Shown here piece after piece: positions 27,122-39,686 of a stretch of DNA of 64,000 nt; position 1 is the first letter of the stretch, and every line of letters begins with the position of its first letter. A program made the translations under genes and the position numbers. Origin of the DNA: Rhizobium sp. NXC24. Lineage in GTDB: Bacteria > Pseudomonadota > Alphaproteobacteria > Rhizobiales > Rhizobiaceae. Under the pieces are notes generated by a model that had not been told where the DNA came from, made no database searches, and worked only from the letters and a program-made list of their open reading frames with translations. Where the stretch lies: assembly GCF_002944315.1 (NCBI RefSeq), contig NZ_CP024311.1, positions 906,501 through 970,500 on the forward strand. Direction: 5' to 3'.

Positions 27122-28126
27122 ATGCAGGAAATTTGGATCGACTATCTGAACGCCATCGATACCAAGGCGCTGGCGCTGACCAACGACGAAATCCTCGATG
27201 CCGTCAGCAAAGCTTTGGATGCGCAGGGACGTGGCGAAACGGTGATCGAACCGCGCGTGCATCTCGTGCCCGAAAGTTCCGACAAGGGCCATTTCAATGT
27301 GCTGCGCGGCTATGTGAAGCCTCTCGACTATGCTGGTGTCAAAGTGGTCGGCGATTTCGTCGATAACTACAAACAGGGTCTTCCTTCTGAAATGGCTGTG
27401 CTCAACCTTTTCGATCCGCGCACCGGCATGCCGAAGGCGATCATCGACGCCACCGCGATCACCGATATGCGCACGGGCGCGGTCACCGCGATCGGTGCCC
27501 GCCATCTCGCCCGCAAGGATAGCAAGGTGCTCGGCCATATCGGCGCGCGCGGCACTTCCTATTGGAATGTCCGCCTGCTCGACCATCTGTTCGATTTCGA
27601 GGAAATCCGCGTCCATTCCCGCCGGCCGGAAAGCCGCGATGCCTTCGCCGCCCGATTGGAAAAGGATCTCGGCAAGAAGATCATCGTCACCGACAATTGG
27701 GAAGACTGCCTGAAGGACGCCGACATCATGGTCGAGGCCAGCCGCCTGCCTGAGCCGACGCCGCTCTTCAAGACCGCCTGGGTCAAGAAGGGAGCTTTCG
27801 TCGTTCCTTATGGCACGATGAGCGCGCTGGAATTCGATCTGACCGACATCATGGACAAAGTCGTCGTCGACGATTGGGGTCAATGCGGCCCCGGTCGTCC
27901 CTTTGGCGCATTGCGCCGGCATGTCGATGAGGGCAAGGTGACGGCGGAGACACTGCATGCCGAAATCGGCCAGATCGTCTGCGGTGCGCGGCCTGGCCGC
28001 GAAAGCGACGACGAGACCATTCTCTTCTGGCATCGCGGTCTCAGTACCACGGACGTTGCGCTGGGGGCTGCCATGGTCGACAAGGCGAAGCGGATGAATA
28101 TCGGCCAGCGCCTGCGCTTTGCTTGA
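27122..28126 (+). CDS. ornithine cyclodeaminase / mu-crystallin family protein
   Basis: A 334-residue NAD(P)-dependent enzyme of the OCD family, which includes ornithine and lysine cyclodeaminases, alanine and opine-type dehydrogenases and ketimine reductases. Conserved active-site residues are present: Lys74 in YAGVKVVGDF, Arg117 in DATAITDMRTGAVTA and Asp250 or 251 in DKVVVDDWGQ. The nucleotide loop is unusual: GHIGARGTSYW (Gly141-Ser146) instead of the common GxGxQA pattern, which marks a distinct subfamily. It is followed 29 bp later by a histidine-ammonia-lyase homologue, so the two probably act on the same pathway. The substrate is not deducible. Confidence 0.87.
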   Translation: MQEIWIDYLNAIDTKALALTNDEILDAVSKALDAQGRGETVIEPRVHLVPESSDKGHFNVLRGYVKPLDYAGVKVVGDFVDNYKQGLPSEMAVLNLFDPRTGMPKAIIDATAITDMRTGAVTAIGARHLARKDSKVLGHIGARGTSYWNVRLLDHLFDFEEIRVHSRRPESRDAFAARLEKDLGKKIIVTDNWEDCLKDADIMVEASRLPEPTPLFKTAWVKKGAFVVPYGTMSALEFDLTDIMDKVVVDDWGQCGPGRPFGALRRHVDEGKVTAETLHAEIGQIVCGARPGRESDDETILFWHRGLSTTDVALGAAMVDKAKRMNIGQRLRFA

Positions 28127-28155
28127 AACGGACGGTTTGAGAAACGGACAGACGG

Positions 28156-29679
28156 ATGGGTGCTGACGCCAAAAGCGTGATCTTCGATGCGTCCGGCGCG
28201 GATATCGACGCGATCTGCGCCGTGGCTCGCAATGGCGCCGAGGTCGCGATCGGCGCCGATGCGATCGCCGGCATCGAAGCCGCCTATGCCTGTCTCCTCC
28301 GCCATGCGGGCGCGGGCAAGGCGATCTATGGAGTCAGCACCGGTTTGGGTGCCGCTGTCGATACGCGCCTCGATCCCGCGAAGGATTCCGGGCAACATCG
28401 CATTCCGCGCCCCCGCGCCGTTGGTGTTGGGCGTTTTGCCGAAGCGGATGAGGTCCGCGCCATGATGGCGGCGCGCCTAGCCCGCTTTTGCCTCGGCTAT
28501 TCGGGTGTATCGCCAGAGGTGGCGCAAGCGCTTGCCGGTATGCTCAATTGTTCCGTCCATCCGAAGGTGCCGATGACCGGCTCGATCGGCGAGGCGGATC
28601 TCCCGCCGCTTGCGCATATCGCCTTGGTATTGGTGGGCGAGGGGAGGGCCATTCTTCCGGATGGGCGTGAGGTCTCCGGCGCCGATGCCTTGGCGGCGGC
28701 CAGCCTTGTGCAGCCGTCCTTCGGCATAAAGGATGGACTGTCGCTGATCTCGTCCAACGCCGCATCCGTCGGCCTTGCCTGCCTGATGCTGCAGGATATC
28801 AGGCGTATTTTCGATGCGCATATCGGTGCGGCAGCGCTGTCCTATGAAGGATTTCGCGCCAGCCTTGATCCGCTCGATCCGCTGGCAAGTCGCTTGCGGC
28901 CCGGCCCCGGCCAGGGCGAAGTCGCGGCAGCGGTCCGTTCGCTGCTCGAAGGCGGCGATCTGATGAAACCGGGGGCAGCCCGGCGCCTTCAAGACCCGCT
29001 CAGCCTTCGCTGCGTGCCATCGGTCTCAGGCGCCGCATTGCATGCGCTGAGAGCGGCGTGGACTGCTACCGAACTGGAACTGCGCTCCAGTGACGACAAC
29101 CCATCGGTTCTTGCCGATGAGGATGTCGTGCTGCCGACCGGCAATTTCGATCCCACCCATATGGTGCTGGCCTTCGACACGCTGGGGCTGGCGCTCGCCC
29201 GCCTTGCGGCTATGGCGGCCGAGCGAATCATGAAGCTGCTGTCGCCGGGCTTCTCCGATCTGCCGCGTTTTCTGGCGCCGGAAGGTGTCGGCGCCAACGG
29301 CTTTGGCGCCCTGCAAAAGACCGTCGCCGCGCTGACGGCGGAGATCGGCCACCTGGCGATACCCATGCCCTTTGCCGTGACGCCCGTCGCCGATCGCGTC
29401 GAGGATTATGCATCGCTTGCCATGTCGGTGATCGACAAGACCGGACGGCTGGCGGTGAAGCTGCGATATCTGACGGCGATCGAACTGATCGTAGCCGCGC
29501 GGGCCATCGATCTGCGAGGCGCAATCAAGTTGGGTGAGGGAACCGGGATGCTGTTTACCGTTGTCCGCTCGATGGTCCCACCGCTGGAGATGGACCGTTC
29601 GCCCAGCAACGATATCTACGCGCTTGCGGATTGCATTGCGGCGGGCACGCCGATCGGCCCGCTTCTGAGTATGAAATAA
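28156..29679 (+). CDS. HAL/PAL-family aromatic amino acid lyase homologue lacking the MIO triad
   Basis: A 507-residue full-length homologue of histidine ammonia-lyase. Family segments are clear: AIYGVSTGLGAAVD with the catalytic-type Tyr58, VRAMMAARLARFCLGYSGV, QDPLSLRCVPSVSG, ELRSSDDNPSVL and VEDYASLAMS. The catalytic loop is altered. Classical enzymes read GSVG-ASG-DLAPLAH, where Ala-Ser-Gly cyclises to the MIO electrophile; here the loop is GSIGEADLPPLAH (residues 142-154), with Glu-Ala in place of Ala-Ser-Gly and one residue fewer. The YSLR tyrosine is Leu and the NGT asparagine is Ser. It therefore cannot deaminate by the known MIO route. The frame is intact and it is the second gene of an operon with the OCD homologue. 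Confidence 0.85.
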   Translation: MGADAKSVIFDASGADIDAICAVARNGAEVAIGADAIAGIEAAYACLLRHAGAGKAIYGVSTGLGAAVDTRLDPAKDSGQHRIPRPRAVGVGRFAEADEVRAMMAARLARFCLGYSGVSPEVAQALAGMLNCSVHPKVPMTGSIGEADLPPLAHIALVLVGEGRAILPDGREVSGADALAAASLVQPSFGIKDGLSLISSNAASVGLACLMLQDIRRIFDAHIGAAALSYEGFRASLDPLDPLASRLRPGPGQGEVAAAVRSLLEGGDLMKPGAARRLQDPLSLRCVPSVSGAALHALRAAWTATELELRSSDDNPSVLADEDVVLPTGNFDPTHMVLAFDTLGLALARLAAMAAERIMKLLSPGFSDLPRFLAPEGVGANGFGALQKTVAALTAEIGHLAIPMPFAVTPVADRVEDYASLAMSVIDKTGRLAVKLRYLTAIELIVAARAIDLRGAIKLGEGTGMLFTVVRSMVPPLEMDRSPSNDIYALADCIAAGTPIGPLLSMK

Positions 29680-29695
29680 GAAAGAGAGGAGGCGA

Positions 29696-30154
29696 TCAGC
29701 CGTCCTGCTGGAAACTCAGCAATTGCCATTCGCCTTGGCCGATAAGGCAGGTCTTGCCGAAGAAATTGGCGATGCCGTCATAGGAGTGGCGGGTGGTGCG
29801 GAACTGGCGGCAGACCTGTCCCGAGGCGTTGTTTTCGACGATGGTGTCGATGACGCCGGCGCTTCCCGTCGACGCATTCGCCCAGGGGACGGGCTGTCCG
29901 TTCAGCTTGTTGAGATCTGCCGAAGTCACCGCGTTACGCACGGTTGTCTCGTCGGAAACGCTGTCGGTCGTCACAGGAGCAGTCGGGATGGTACCGGTTG
30001 AAACGCTCCGATCCACCTTCGTCGAACTCAGCATGTCCATGCCGCCGCCGACGCAGCCGCCAAGGGAGAAAAGGGAGAAAATGGCAATCGCCATCGTCGC
30101 GCCTTTTGCAAGCTTGCGCTTTGTATGAACCGTCGACTTTGCTATGACTTCCAC
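29696..30154 (-). CDS. RT0821/Lpp0805-like surface lipoprotein
   Basis: A 152-residue predicted lipoprotein. A hydrophobic N-terminal segment (MAIAIFSLFSLGGC) ends in the lipobox LGGC, so Cys is probably lipidated and the protein anchored to a membrane. The C-terminal part (VPWANASTGSAGVIDTIVEN to GQVCRQFRTTRHSYDG) matches the RT0821/Lpp0805 surface protein family related to 17-kDa antigens. Function is unknown. An internal start near MAIAIF is plausible, as the first 20 residues are charged. It is divergent from pdxH. Confidence 0.72.
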   Translation of the reverse strand: MEVIAKSTVHTKRKLAKGATMAIAIFSLFSLGGCVGGGMDMLSSTKVDRSVSTGTIPTAPVTTDSVSDETTVRNAVTSADLNKLNGQPVPWANASTGSAGVIDTIVENNASGQVCRQFRTTRHSYDGIANFFGKTCLIGQGEWQLLSFQQDG

Positions 30155-30216
30155 CCGAGTATCTTGGCCAGTGTTGGGGCTGGCGATTTTAGGAAATGCG
30201 GAGAATTTGAGCTAAT

Positions 30217-30837
30217 ATGTCGGAAAACGAGTTAACAAGCGGTGACTTCACCGAGCAGAACGAGCCCTTCGCGCTTTTCGCTTCCTGGCTGCGCGACGCT
30301 GAAGCCAATGAGCCGAATGATCCGAATGCGGTTGCCTTGGCAACGGTTGATAAGGATGGATTGCCAAATGTCCGCATGGTTCTTCTGAAAGGTTTCGATA
30401 GTCAGGGATTCGTATTCTATACAAATTTCGAAAGCCAGAAAGGCCAAGAAATTCTTTCCCAAAAGAAAGCGGCCATGTGCTTCCACTGGAAGTCGCTCCG
30501 GCGTCAGGTAAGGCTGCGCGGCCTGGTTGAAGTGGTCAGCGACAACGAAGCTGATGAATATTTCAAGACGCGTGCCCGCGGCAGCCGCATCGGCGCCTGG
30601 GCGTCGAAGCAGTCGCGTCCGCTCGAGGGCCGCTTCGCCCTGGAAAAGGCGGTCGCCGAATATACGGCCCGCTACGCCATTGGCGAAATTCCACGCCCTG
30701 CCTATTGGTCCGGCTTCCGCATCCGGCCGCTGTCGATCGAGTTCTGGCACGATCGCCAGTTCCGCTTGCACGACCGCGTCGAATTCCGCCGCGACGTGCC
30801 GGAGGGCGCCTGGGAAAAGGTGCGGATGTATCCGTAA
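30217..30837 (+). CDS. pdxH: pyridoxamine 5'-phosphate oxidase
   Basis: A 206-residue FMN flavoprotein that oxidises pyridoxine or pyridoxamine 5'-phosphate to pyridoxal 5'-phosphate. Landmarks are [54 protein letters not shown], the [14 protein letters not shown] loop and the C-terminal [21 protein letters not shown]. It is monocistronic and divergent from the lipoprotein gene. Confidence 0.96.
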   Translation: MSENELTSGDFTEQNEPFALFASWLRDAEANEPNDPNAVALATVDKDGLPNVRMVLLKGFDSQGFVFYTNFESQKGQEILSQKKAAMCFHWKSLRRQVRLRGLVEVVSDNEADEYFKTRARGSRIGAWASKQSRPLEGRFALEKAVAEYTARYAIGEIPRPAYWSGFRIRPLSIEFWHDRQFRLHDRVEFRRDVPEGAWEKVRMYP

Positions 30838-30842
30838 CGGAA

Positions 30843-31901
30843 CTATGGTGAGGCCCGGCGCCCCATCAGCCTCATGGGGATGCCGGAGGCAAGTGCCGAT
30901 GCATATCGAGCCTTCTGGTAGTGACCGTTCAACGACAGCCGCGGCAAATGGGTGATCGTGGCGGCACTTGCCTTTCCGATCGTCCCAGGCCGGGTCGTAA
31001 CGCCGACGGAAAAGCCGAGTTCCGCTGCAAGCCGAGCTTCGCGAGGAGAGACCGCATTGGCCGTGCCGTAGGGATAAGCGATCGCCGCCGGCCGCCTTCC
31101 GATGATGTCAGCGACATAATCCGCCGACAACGCCATTTCCGCCGCCGCTTCCGCTTCCGGCAGACGGGCGAGCGCCCGGTGGCTGACCGTGTGGGCGCCG
31201 AGCGAGGCAAGCGGATGACGGACAAGCTGCCTCAATTCCCCGCGGTCCATGATTGTCGCGCGCACGAGATCCAGTGGCTCCATGCCGTTCCTTCGGGCGA
31301 GCTCGTCGATCCGGGCAACGGCCTCCATCTCGTCATGGGCATGAACATAGGCGGCAAAGCGGGCAAACACGGCTTGCCGTTGGCCGGCCCTGTTGAGATC
31401 GAAACTCTCTGTGCCCATGCCAAAGTCGAACGTTAGGCGATCCCATTGGGCAAGCAGGTCGGCCAGCGTTTCCCACCATATGCTGTGCGTCCTCTCCGAC
31501 AGGCCTTGGGTGACGAAGATCGTGAAGGGCGTGCCGTGGCGGGCAAAGACCGGCAGCGCATAATCGAAATTGTCGCGATTACCGTCGTCGAGTGTGAAAG
31601 CAGCAAAGGGTGGCTTGTTGCGATCACTTGCGATACGGTCCGGCAACGCATCAAGAGAAATGAATTCATAACCATCCCGTTTCAGTCGCGTGATCGCGCT
31701 GTCGAGGAATTCGGGCGAAATTTCTAGATGCGCATTCGGGGCAAAGGTTCGGGGCAAGGGAGGGCGGACATGATGCAGGGTGAAGATGGCACCGAGGCCG
31801 GCGACGTCGCGCATCAGGCCGAGGTTTTTCAGAATTGCGGCGGTTTCCAGACCGCCGGAGATCGCCGCGCGCTTGAGACGAATTCTGATGCCCTGTTCCA
31901 T
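30843..31901 (-). CDS. polysaccharide deacetylase (NodB-homology) family protein
   Basis: A 352-residue carbohydrate esterase family 4-type protein. The metal-binding Asp-Asp pair is in FAAFTLDDGNRDNFDY and the His-x3-His pair in LGAHTVSHRALARL, followed by a C-terminal family segment AIAYPYGTANAVSPREA. It would deacetylate an N-acetylated surface polysaccharide. The start at 31901 (MEQGIRIRLKRAA) is preferred over the frame's upstream ATG at 31973. No obvious signal peptide is seen. The gene ends 5 bp from the convergent pdxH stop. Confidence 0.85.
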   Translation of the reverse strand: MEQGIRIRLKRAAISGGLETAAILKNLGLMRDVAGLGAIFTLHHVRPPLPRTFAPNAHLEISPEFLDSAITRLKRDGYEFISLDALPDRIASDRNKPPFAAFTLDDGNRDNFDYALPVFARHGTPFTIFVTQGLSERTHSIWWETLADLLAQWDRLTFDFGMGTESFDLNRAGQRQAVFARFAAYVHAHDEMEAVARIDELARRNGMEPLDLVRATIMDRGELRQLVRHPLASLGAHTVSHRALARLPEAEAAAEMALSADYVADIIGRRPAAIAYPYGTANAVSPREARLAAELGFSVGVTTRPGTIGKASAATITHLPRLSLNGHYQKARYASALASGIPMRLMGRRASP

Positions 31902-32129
31902 AGGGATTGACCCGGTTGAAGAATGCCCATGATCTAGCCTATCCGCCGTTAAGTCTTGCTGAATCTGCACCATCTTTTCAATGTGTTAACCGTTATTTTA
32001 CCAGCAAAGGCAAAATTGGAATTCTGTCGAGGGTGTTGCCTCAATATCGCACCGAAATCAGGCTCTTGTCGCAAATGCGCACAACAGGTTGATGCGGTGT
32101 ATTGGCATTTGTTTCAGTTGGGGACGAAT

Positions 32130-33416
32130 ATGAAAAAACTTTTGATGGCCCTTTCTGCGGCCGTCTTGCTGTTGAGCGCACCGGTAGCGAGCTTTGCGGG
32201 CAGCGCCTATTTCATCATGGACGCGAAATCCGGCAGGGTGCTGGCTTCGGATAATGCCGATGATCTCAACCACCCTGCTTCGCTGACCAAGATGATGACG
32301 CTGTACCTGACGTTTGAGGCTATTCATCGTGGTAAGCTGGGTTGGAACACGGCGATTCCGGTCTCGAGCAACGCCTCCGGCAAGAGCCCGACCAAGCTCG
32401 GCCTGAAGCCGGGCAGCACCATCACCGTCCGCGATGCCGTCAATGGCATGATCATCAAGTCCGCCAACGATGCCGCCACTGCCATGGGCGAAGCGCTGGG
32501 CGGTAGCGAAAGCGGCTTTGCCCGCATCATGACGCAGAAGGCGCGCGAACTCGGCATGCGCCGCACCGTCTTCACCAATCCATCGGGCTTGCCGAGCATG
32601 GAGCAGGTGACGACCGCGCGCGACATGTCGACGCTCGCCGTTGCGCTCATCAACAATTATCCTCAGGAATATCGGCTGTTTTCGCAGTCGAGCTTCACCT
32701 ATCGCGGCAGCCGCGTCCGTGGCCATAACAATCTGATGTATCGCTACGAAGGCATGGACGGCATCAAGACCGGCTACACCAATGCCTCCGGCTTCAACAT
32801 AGTCAGCGCCGTGCGCCAGGGCAACCGCCGCGTTATCGGCGTCGTCATGGGCGGCGCGACTGCCCGTGGCCGCGATGCCTTCATGGCTTCCCTTCTCAAT
32901 CGCTATGTGCCGAAAGCGACCTCCGCCACTTCATCGCGCCTCATGGCAAGTGTTGGCGGTGCAAAGCAGGTCGAAGTTGCTTCGGCGACGGATGATGTTG
33001 CTGCCGATGTCGATGCGCAAACCACGGCCACGACGACGCGCAAGCGCGCCGAGTTCACGCCGGCTCAGGCCCCGCTCGCTTATGCCGCCACGACAAATGT
33101 GACCGTGCCGATGGATCGCCCGATGGCGATGGATGAAATCCAAAATGCCGGCAAACCGGCGACCGGCGGTTGGCAGGTGCAGATCGCAGCTACTCCGACG
33201 GCGCAGGCCGCCAAGGACCTGCTGTCCGAGGCTCAATCCAAGGCGGGCGGCGCTCTTGCCAACGCTTCGCCCTATACCGAAGCCGTCGGCAAGGGCAGCA
33301 ACACGGTCTATCGCGCCCGTTTCGTTGGCTTCGGCAGCCGCGATGATGCGAATTCCGCCTGCGCCGCGCTGAAACGCAAGGATTTCAACTGCATGCTGTT
33401 GCCGACCAAGGGCTGA
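32130..33416 (+). CDS. D-alanyl-D-alanine carboxypeptidase with SPOR domain
   Basis: A 428-residue periplasmic penicillin-binding protein of the S11 (DacA/DacC) family. The signal peptide is MKKLLMALSAAVLLLSAPVASFA. The active-site motifs are SLTK (Ser acylated), SAN in IIKSANDAATAMGE, and KTG in GMDGIKTGYTN. A C-terminal SPOR domain (about 350-428, GGWQVQIAATPTAQAAKDLL) would target the enzyme to denuded glycan at the septum. It trims the fifth D-Ala from peptidoglycan stem peptides. Start 32130 is chosen for the signal peptide; the frame is open far upstream. Confidence 0.92.
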   Translation: MKKLLMALSAAVLLLSAPVASFAGSAYFIMDAKSGRVLASDNADDLNHPASLTKMMTLYLTFEAIHRGKLGWNTAIPVSSNASGKSPTKLGLKPGSTITVRDAVNGMIIKSANDAATAMGEALGGSESGFARIMTQKARELGMRRTVFTNPSGLPSMEQVTTARDMSTLAVALINNYPQEYRLFSQSSFTYRGSRVRGHNNLMYRYEGMDGIKTGYTNASGFNIVSAVRQGNRRVIGVVMGGATARGRDAFMASLLNRYVPKATSATSSRLMASVGGAKQVEVASATDDVAADVDAQTTATTTRKRAEFTPAQAPLAYAATTNVTVPMDRPMAMDEIQNAGKPATGGWQVQIAATPTAQAAKDLLSEAQSKAGGALANASPYTEAVGKGSNTVYRARFVGFGSRDDANSACAALKRKDFNCMLLPTKG

Positions 33417-33440
33417 GCGGAAATCAAGTTTTGAAACTAT

Positions 33441-33478
33441 CAAGACGGCGGGGCACAAGCTCCGCCGTCTTGCTATTT
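33441..33478 (+). terminator. intrinsic terminator of the DD-carboxypeptidase gene
   Basis: An 11-bp perfect stem, CAAGACGGCGG / CCGCCGTCTTG, with a 10-base loop, is followed by GCTATTT. It lies 25 bp after the stop codon. The tail is short of consecutive T residues but position and stem strength support the call. Confidence 0.7.
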
Positions 33479-33526
33479 CCGGCAGAATCGTTCACTTCTG
33501 TTGAGAACATACGGGGAACAATATTG

Positions 33527-33835
33527 ATGTTATCCGATCTGATCCAGCAGTTCGAAAAGGCTTCCGCCACCTATGCCGCCGCCAACGGATTGGAGCGCGA
33601 TGCCGACTGGTTTGTTTTGAAATTGCAGGAGGAGATGGGCGAACTCACCCAGATCTGGAACAAAACGACCGGCCGCGGAAGACGCAAGGGCATGTCGGAC
33701 GAGGATCTGGCTACTGCGTTGGCCGACGAAACCGCCGATGTGCTTGGCCATATCCTTCTCTTCGCCCACCGCAACAGCCTCGATCTCGCCGCTGCCGTCG
33801 AGCGGAAATGGCGGTTCCGGCCGGAGGAGGGGTGA
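33527..33835 (+). CDS. MazG-like nucleotide pyrophosphohydrolase
   Basis: A 102-residue all-alpha NTP pyrophosphohydrolase domain. The metal-binding ExxE...ExxD pattern is seen as LQEEMGELTQIWNK and later LADETADVLGHILL. Such small MazG proteins hydrolyse non-canonical or excess nucleoside triphosphates. The ATG at 33527 follows a GGGGA ribosome binding site; the frame upstream overlaps the terminator of the preceding gene and is not likely translated. Confidence 0.83.
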   Translation: MLSDLIQQFEKASATYAAANGLERDADWFVLKLQEEMGELTQIWNKTTGRGRRKGMSDEDLATALADETADVLGHILLFAHRNSLDLAAAVERKWRFRPEEG

Positions 33836-33858
33836 GAGCGGCCACTGGGTTGCCACGT

Positions 33859-34491
33859 TCAAGAATGAGAGAAGTCGACCTGTGCTTCCGGGCGTGCAAG
33901 CCGAAAGGCTTCGAGTTCGTTGCAGCGTTCTTCGACTGCCAGGAGTGTGGAATAACGGGATAGATCTACGCCAAGACGGCGGGAGGCGCTTAGTTGCGGC
34001 ACAAGATGCAGGTCCGCCCATCCCGCTTCTGCGCTGAAGCAATACGGCCATTGGACCGGTCGGCGCCGTAGGGTTTCCTCCAGGGCGTCAAGGCCTAGAG
34101 CCAGCCAGTGGCTGACCCAGGCCGAAACTTGATGATCGTCGGCACCTATGTCCGATTTCAAAAAGCGTCTGACACGCAGAACGGTCAGAGAATGCATTTC
34201 CGATGTGATGAGGCCGGCAAACGCTTTTGCCTCCGCGCGGACGACGGGATCGGAAGGTAGCAGACATGGCGCTGGATACGCTTCCTCAAGATAATCCAGG
34301 ATAGCAGACGATTGCGCGATGATACGTCCACCGATGTCGAGAGCAGGTAGAAGACCTTGAGGGTTCAATCGCTCATATTCGCCGGGCGCCAATGAGCTTA
34401 CCGGTGTATAAGTGAACGGAATACCTTTGAGGTAAAGTGCTATACGCACCCTTTCGCCTGCGGAATTCTGCCAGCGTGACAGCAAGCGCAT
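33859..34491 (-). CDS. glutathione S-transferase family protein, maleylacetoacetate-isomerase-like
   Basis: A 210-residue two-domain GST of the zeta class type. The N-terminal thioredoxin-like domain has SRWQNSAGERVRIALYLKGI, with Ser in the zeta-class SSxxxxR position partly replaced, and AQSSAILDYLEEAYP for glutathione gamma-glutamyl contacts. The C-terminal domain is helical. A role in tyrosine catabolism is possible but no other genes of that pathway are nearby, so the general GST call is safer. It is convergent with mazG. Confidence 0.75.
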   Translation of the reverse strand: MRLLSRWQNSAGERVRIALYLKGIPFTYTPVSSLAPGEYERLNPQGLLPALDIGGRIIAQSSAILDYLEEAYPAPCLLPSDPVVRAEAKAFAGLITSEMHSLTVLRVRRFLKSDIGADDHQVSAWVSHWLALGLDALEETLRRRPVQWPYCFSAEAGWADLHLVPQLSASRRLGVDLSRYSTLLAVEERCNELEAFRLARPEAQVDFSHS

Positions 34492-34580
34492 GGAGGTCCT
34501 CTTCGGTCAAAAGCTATCAACAGCATCAGCCTCCGTCGAAGGCTGATGGCCACTGCTATGGGCATAGCTTTAGGCAGACT

Positions 34581-35996
<1,416 letters not shown>

Positions 35997-36060
35997 GGAT
36001 CAAGTGCTCCGTTCAGAGCCGATGTAGGTTTCGGACGGCGAGAGAGCAAGCCCTGTCGAT

Positions 36061-36693
36061 TTACGGAAGCGCGTCGTAGCCTTCGGCAAAGCCCTTGAGG
36101 TCGACAGGAATGCCGATGCCTTCTTCCGGCGACTGGAAGACGATGAAGGTGGCCGTCGCGCCGCTGCGCAGCGTTTTCAGCAACTCGTCCTCAAGCACCA
36201 CTTCGGCATAGCAGCCGTCCGAGAAGCAGCGCACGAAATAGGCGCGGCCGATATCCTTGCCGTCGACATTAAGGCCGAGCCCGTTCGGCAGCAGCACGCC
36301 GAGCGGCGCCAGCACGCGAAGAATCTTCGACTTGCGATCGGCGGTCTTCAGCACGACGACCGAAAGACCGACTTCCGGCCGGTCCTCGGCAATGACGTTC
36401 TGCATCAGCGCGCATTGTTCGGTCGATGCGCCGGCCGGCTTGTCGCAGACCACGGACCATGCACCATGGCTGGAGCGCACCGTACCCGGTGGTTGTGGAA
36501 CCTGGTTGGTCGGAAGCTGCTGGGTATGGGCTGGCGGCTGTTGGCCTGACTGCGGCGGTTGCTGGGTTTGCAGTTGCTGAGCCTGCGGCGCCGGCTGTGT
36601 TTGCTGTGCCTGCTGCGCCAGAACGGGTGCTGCAGCCGCAGCAGCGATGCTGGCGGTGACAAGCCAAAGCCGGGCGAGGGAACGAAAACCCAT
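36061..36693 (-). CDS. invasion associated locus B (IalB) family protein
   Basis: A 210-residue exported protein. Its signal peptide (LARLWLVTASIAAAAAAPVLAQ) is followed by a Gln/Pro-rich spacer (about residues 30-75) and the IalB domain starting at SSHGAWSVVCDKPAGA, with paired cysteines and ending in FVRCFSDGCYAEVVL and VFQSPEEGIGIPVDLKGF. IalB-type proteins are periplasmic or outer-membrane associated and widespread in rhizobia; function is not settled. The start at 36693 is chosen for the signal peptide. Confidence 0.87.
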   Translation of the reverse strand: MGFRSLARLWLVTASIAAAAAAPVLAQQAQQTQPAPQAQQLQTQQPPQSGQQPPAHTQQLPTNQVPQPPGTVRSSHGAWSVVCDKPAGASTEQCALMQNVIAEDRPEVGLSVVVLKTADRKSKILRVLAPLGVLLPNGLGLNVDGKDIGRAYFVRCFSDGCYAEVVLEDELLKTLRSGATATFIVFQSPEEGIGIPVDLKGFAEGYDALP

Positions 36694-37029
36694 GAAAACC
36701 TCTAGATTCGAATCAGTGCTGCTATTGTTGAAGCCCATGCCGGCAAATGAAAAGCCCCGCATGCTGAATTCCAACCGACTGCGGCGGAAATACGACCTCT
36801 ATCTCATTTTGCCCCGGCAATGCGATGGACCACGATGCAATTTTTCGTATGATGATGAAATGCTTGCCATGTTTCGGCGGGCCGGGGGAATATACTTCGC
36901 GCAAAAATGCCGCACGGACAACGCTTGTGAGTTGTTGCGGAGTGCTCCAAACTGTGGTTTGAAGCGCAATGGAATGTAGGGATACTGCGTTTGAGTGATC
37001 TGGGATCAAACGCTGGAGGGAGAGACATC
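36694..37029. other. divergent promoter region ialB / coxB
   Basis: About 335 bp, AT-rich around 36750-36900, without a credible gene. It should hold the promoter of the cytochrome oxidase operon. I could not identify a specific regulator site. Confidence 0.45.
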
Positions 37030-39629
<2,600 letters not shown>

Positions 39630-39686
39630 CTTATTTCCGGACGCCGTGATAAACGGCGTCCGGCTTAACGGACATTGGATGAAAGA

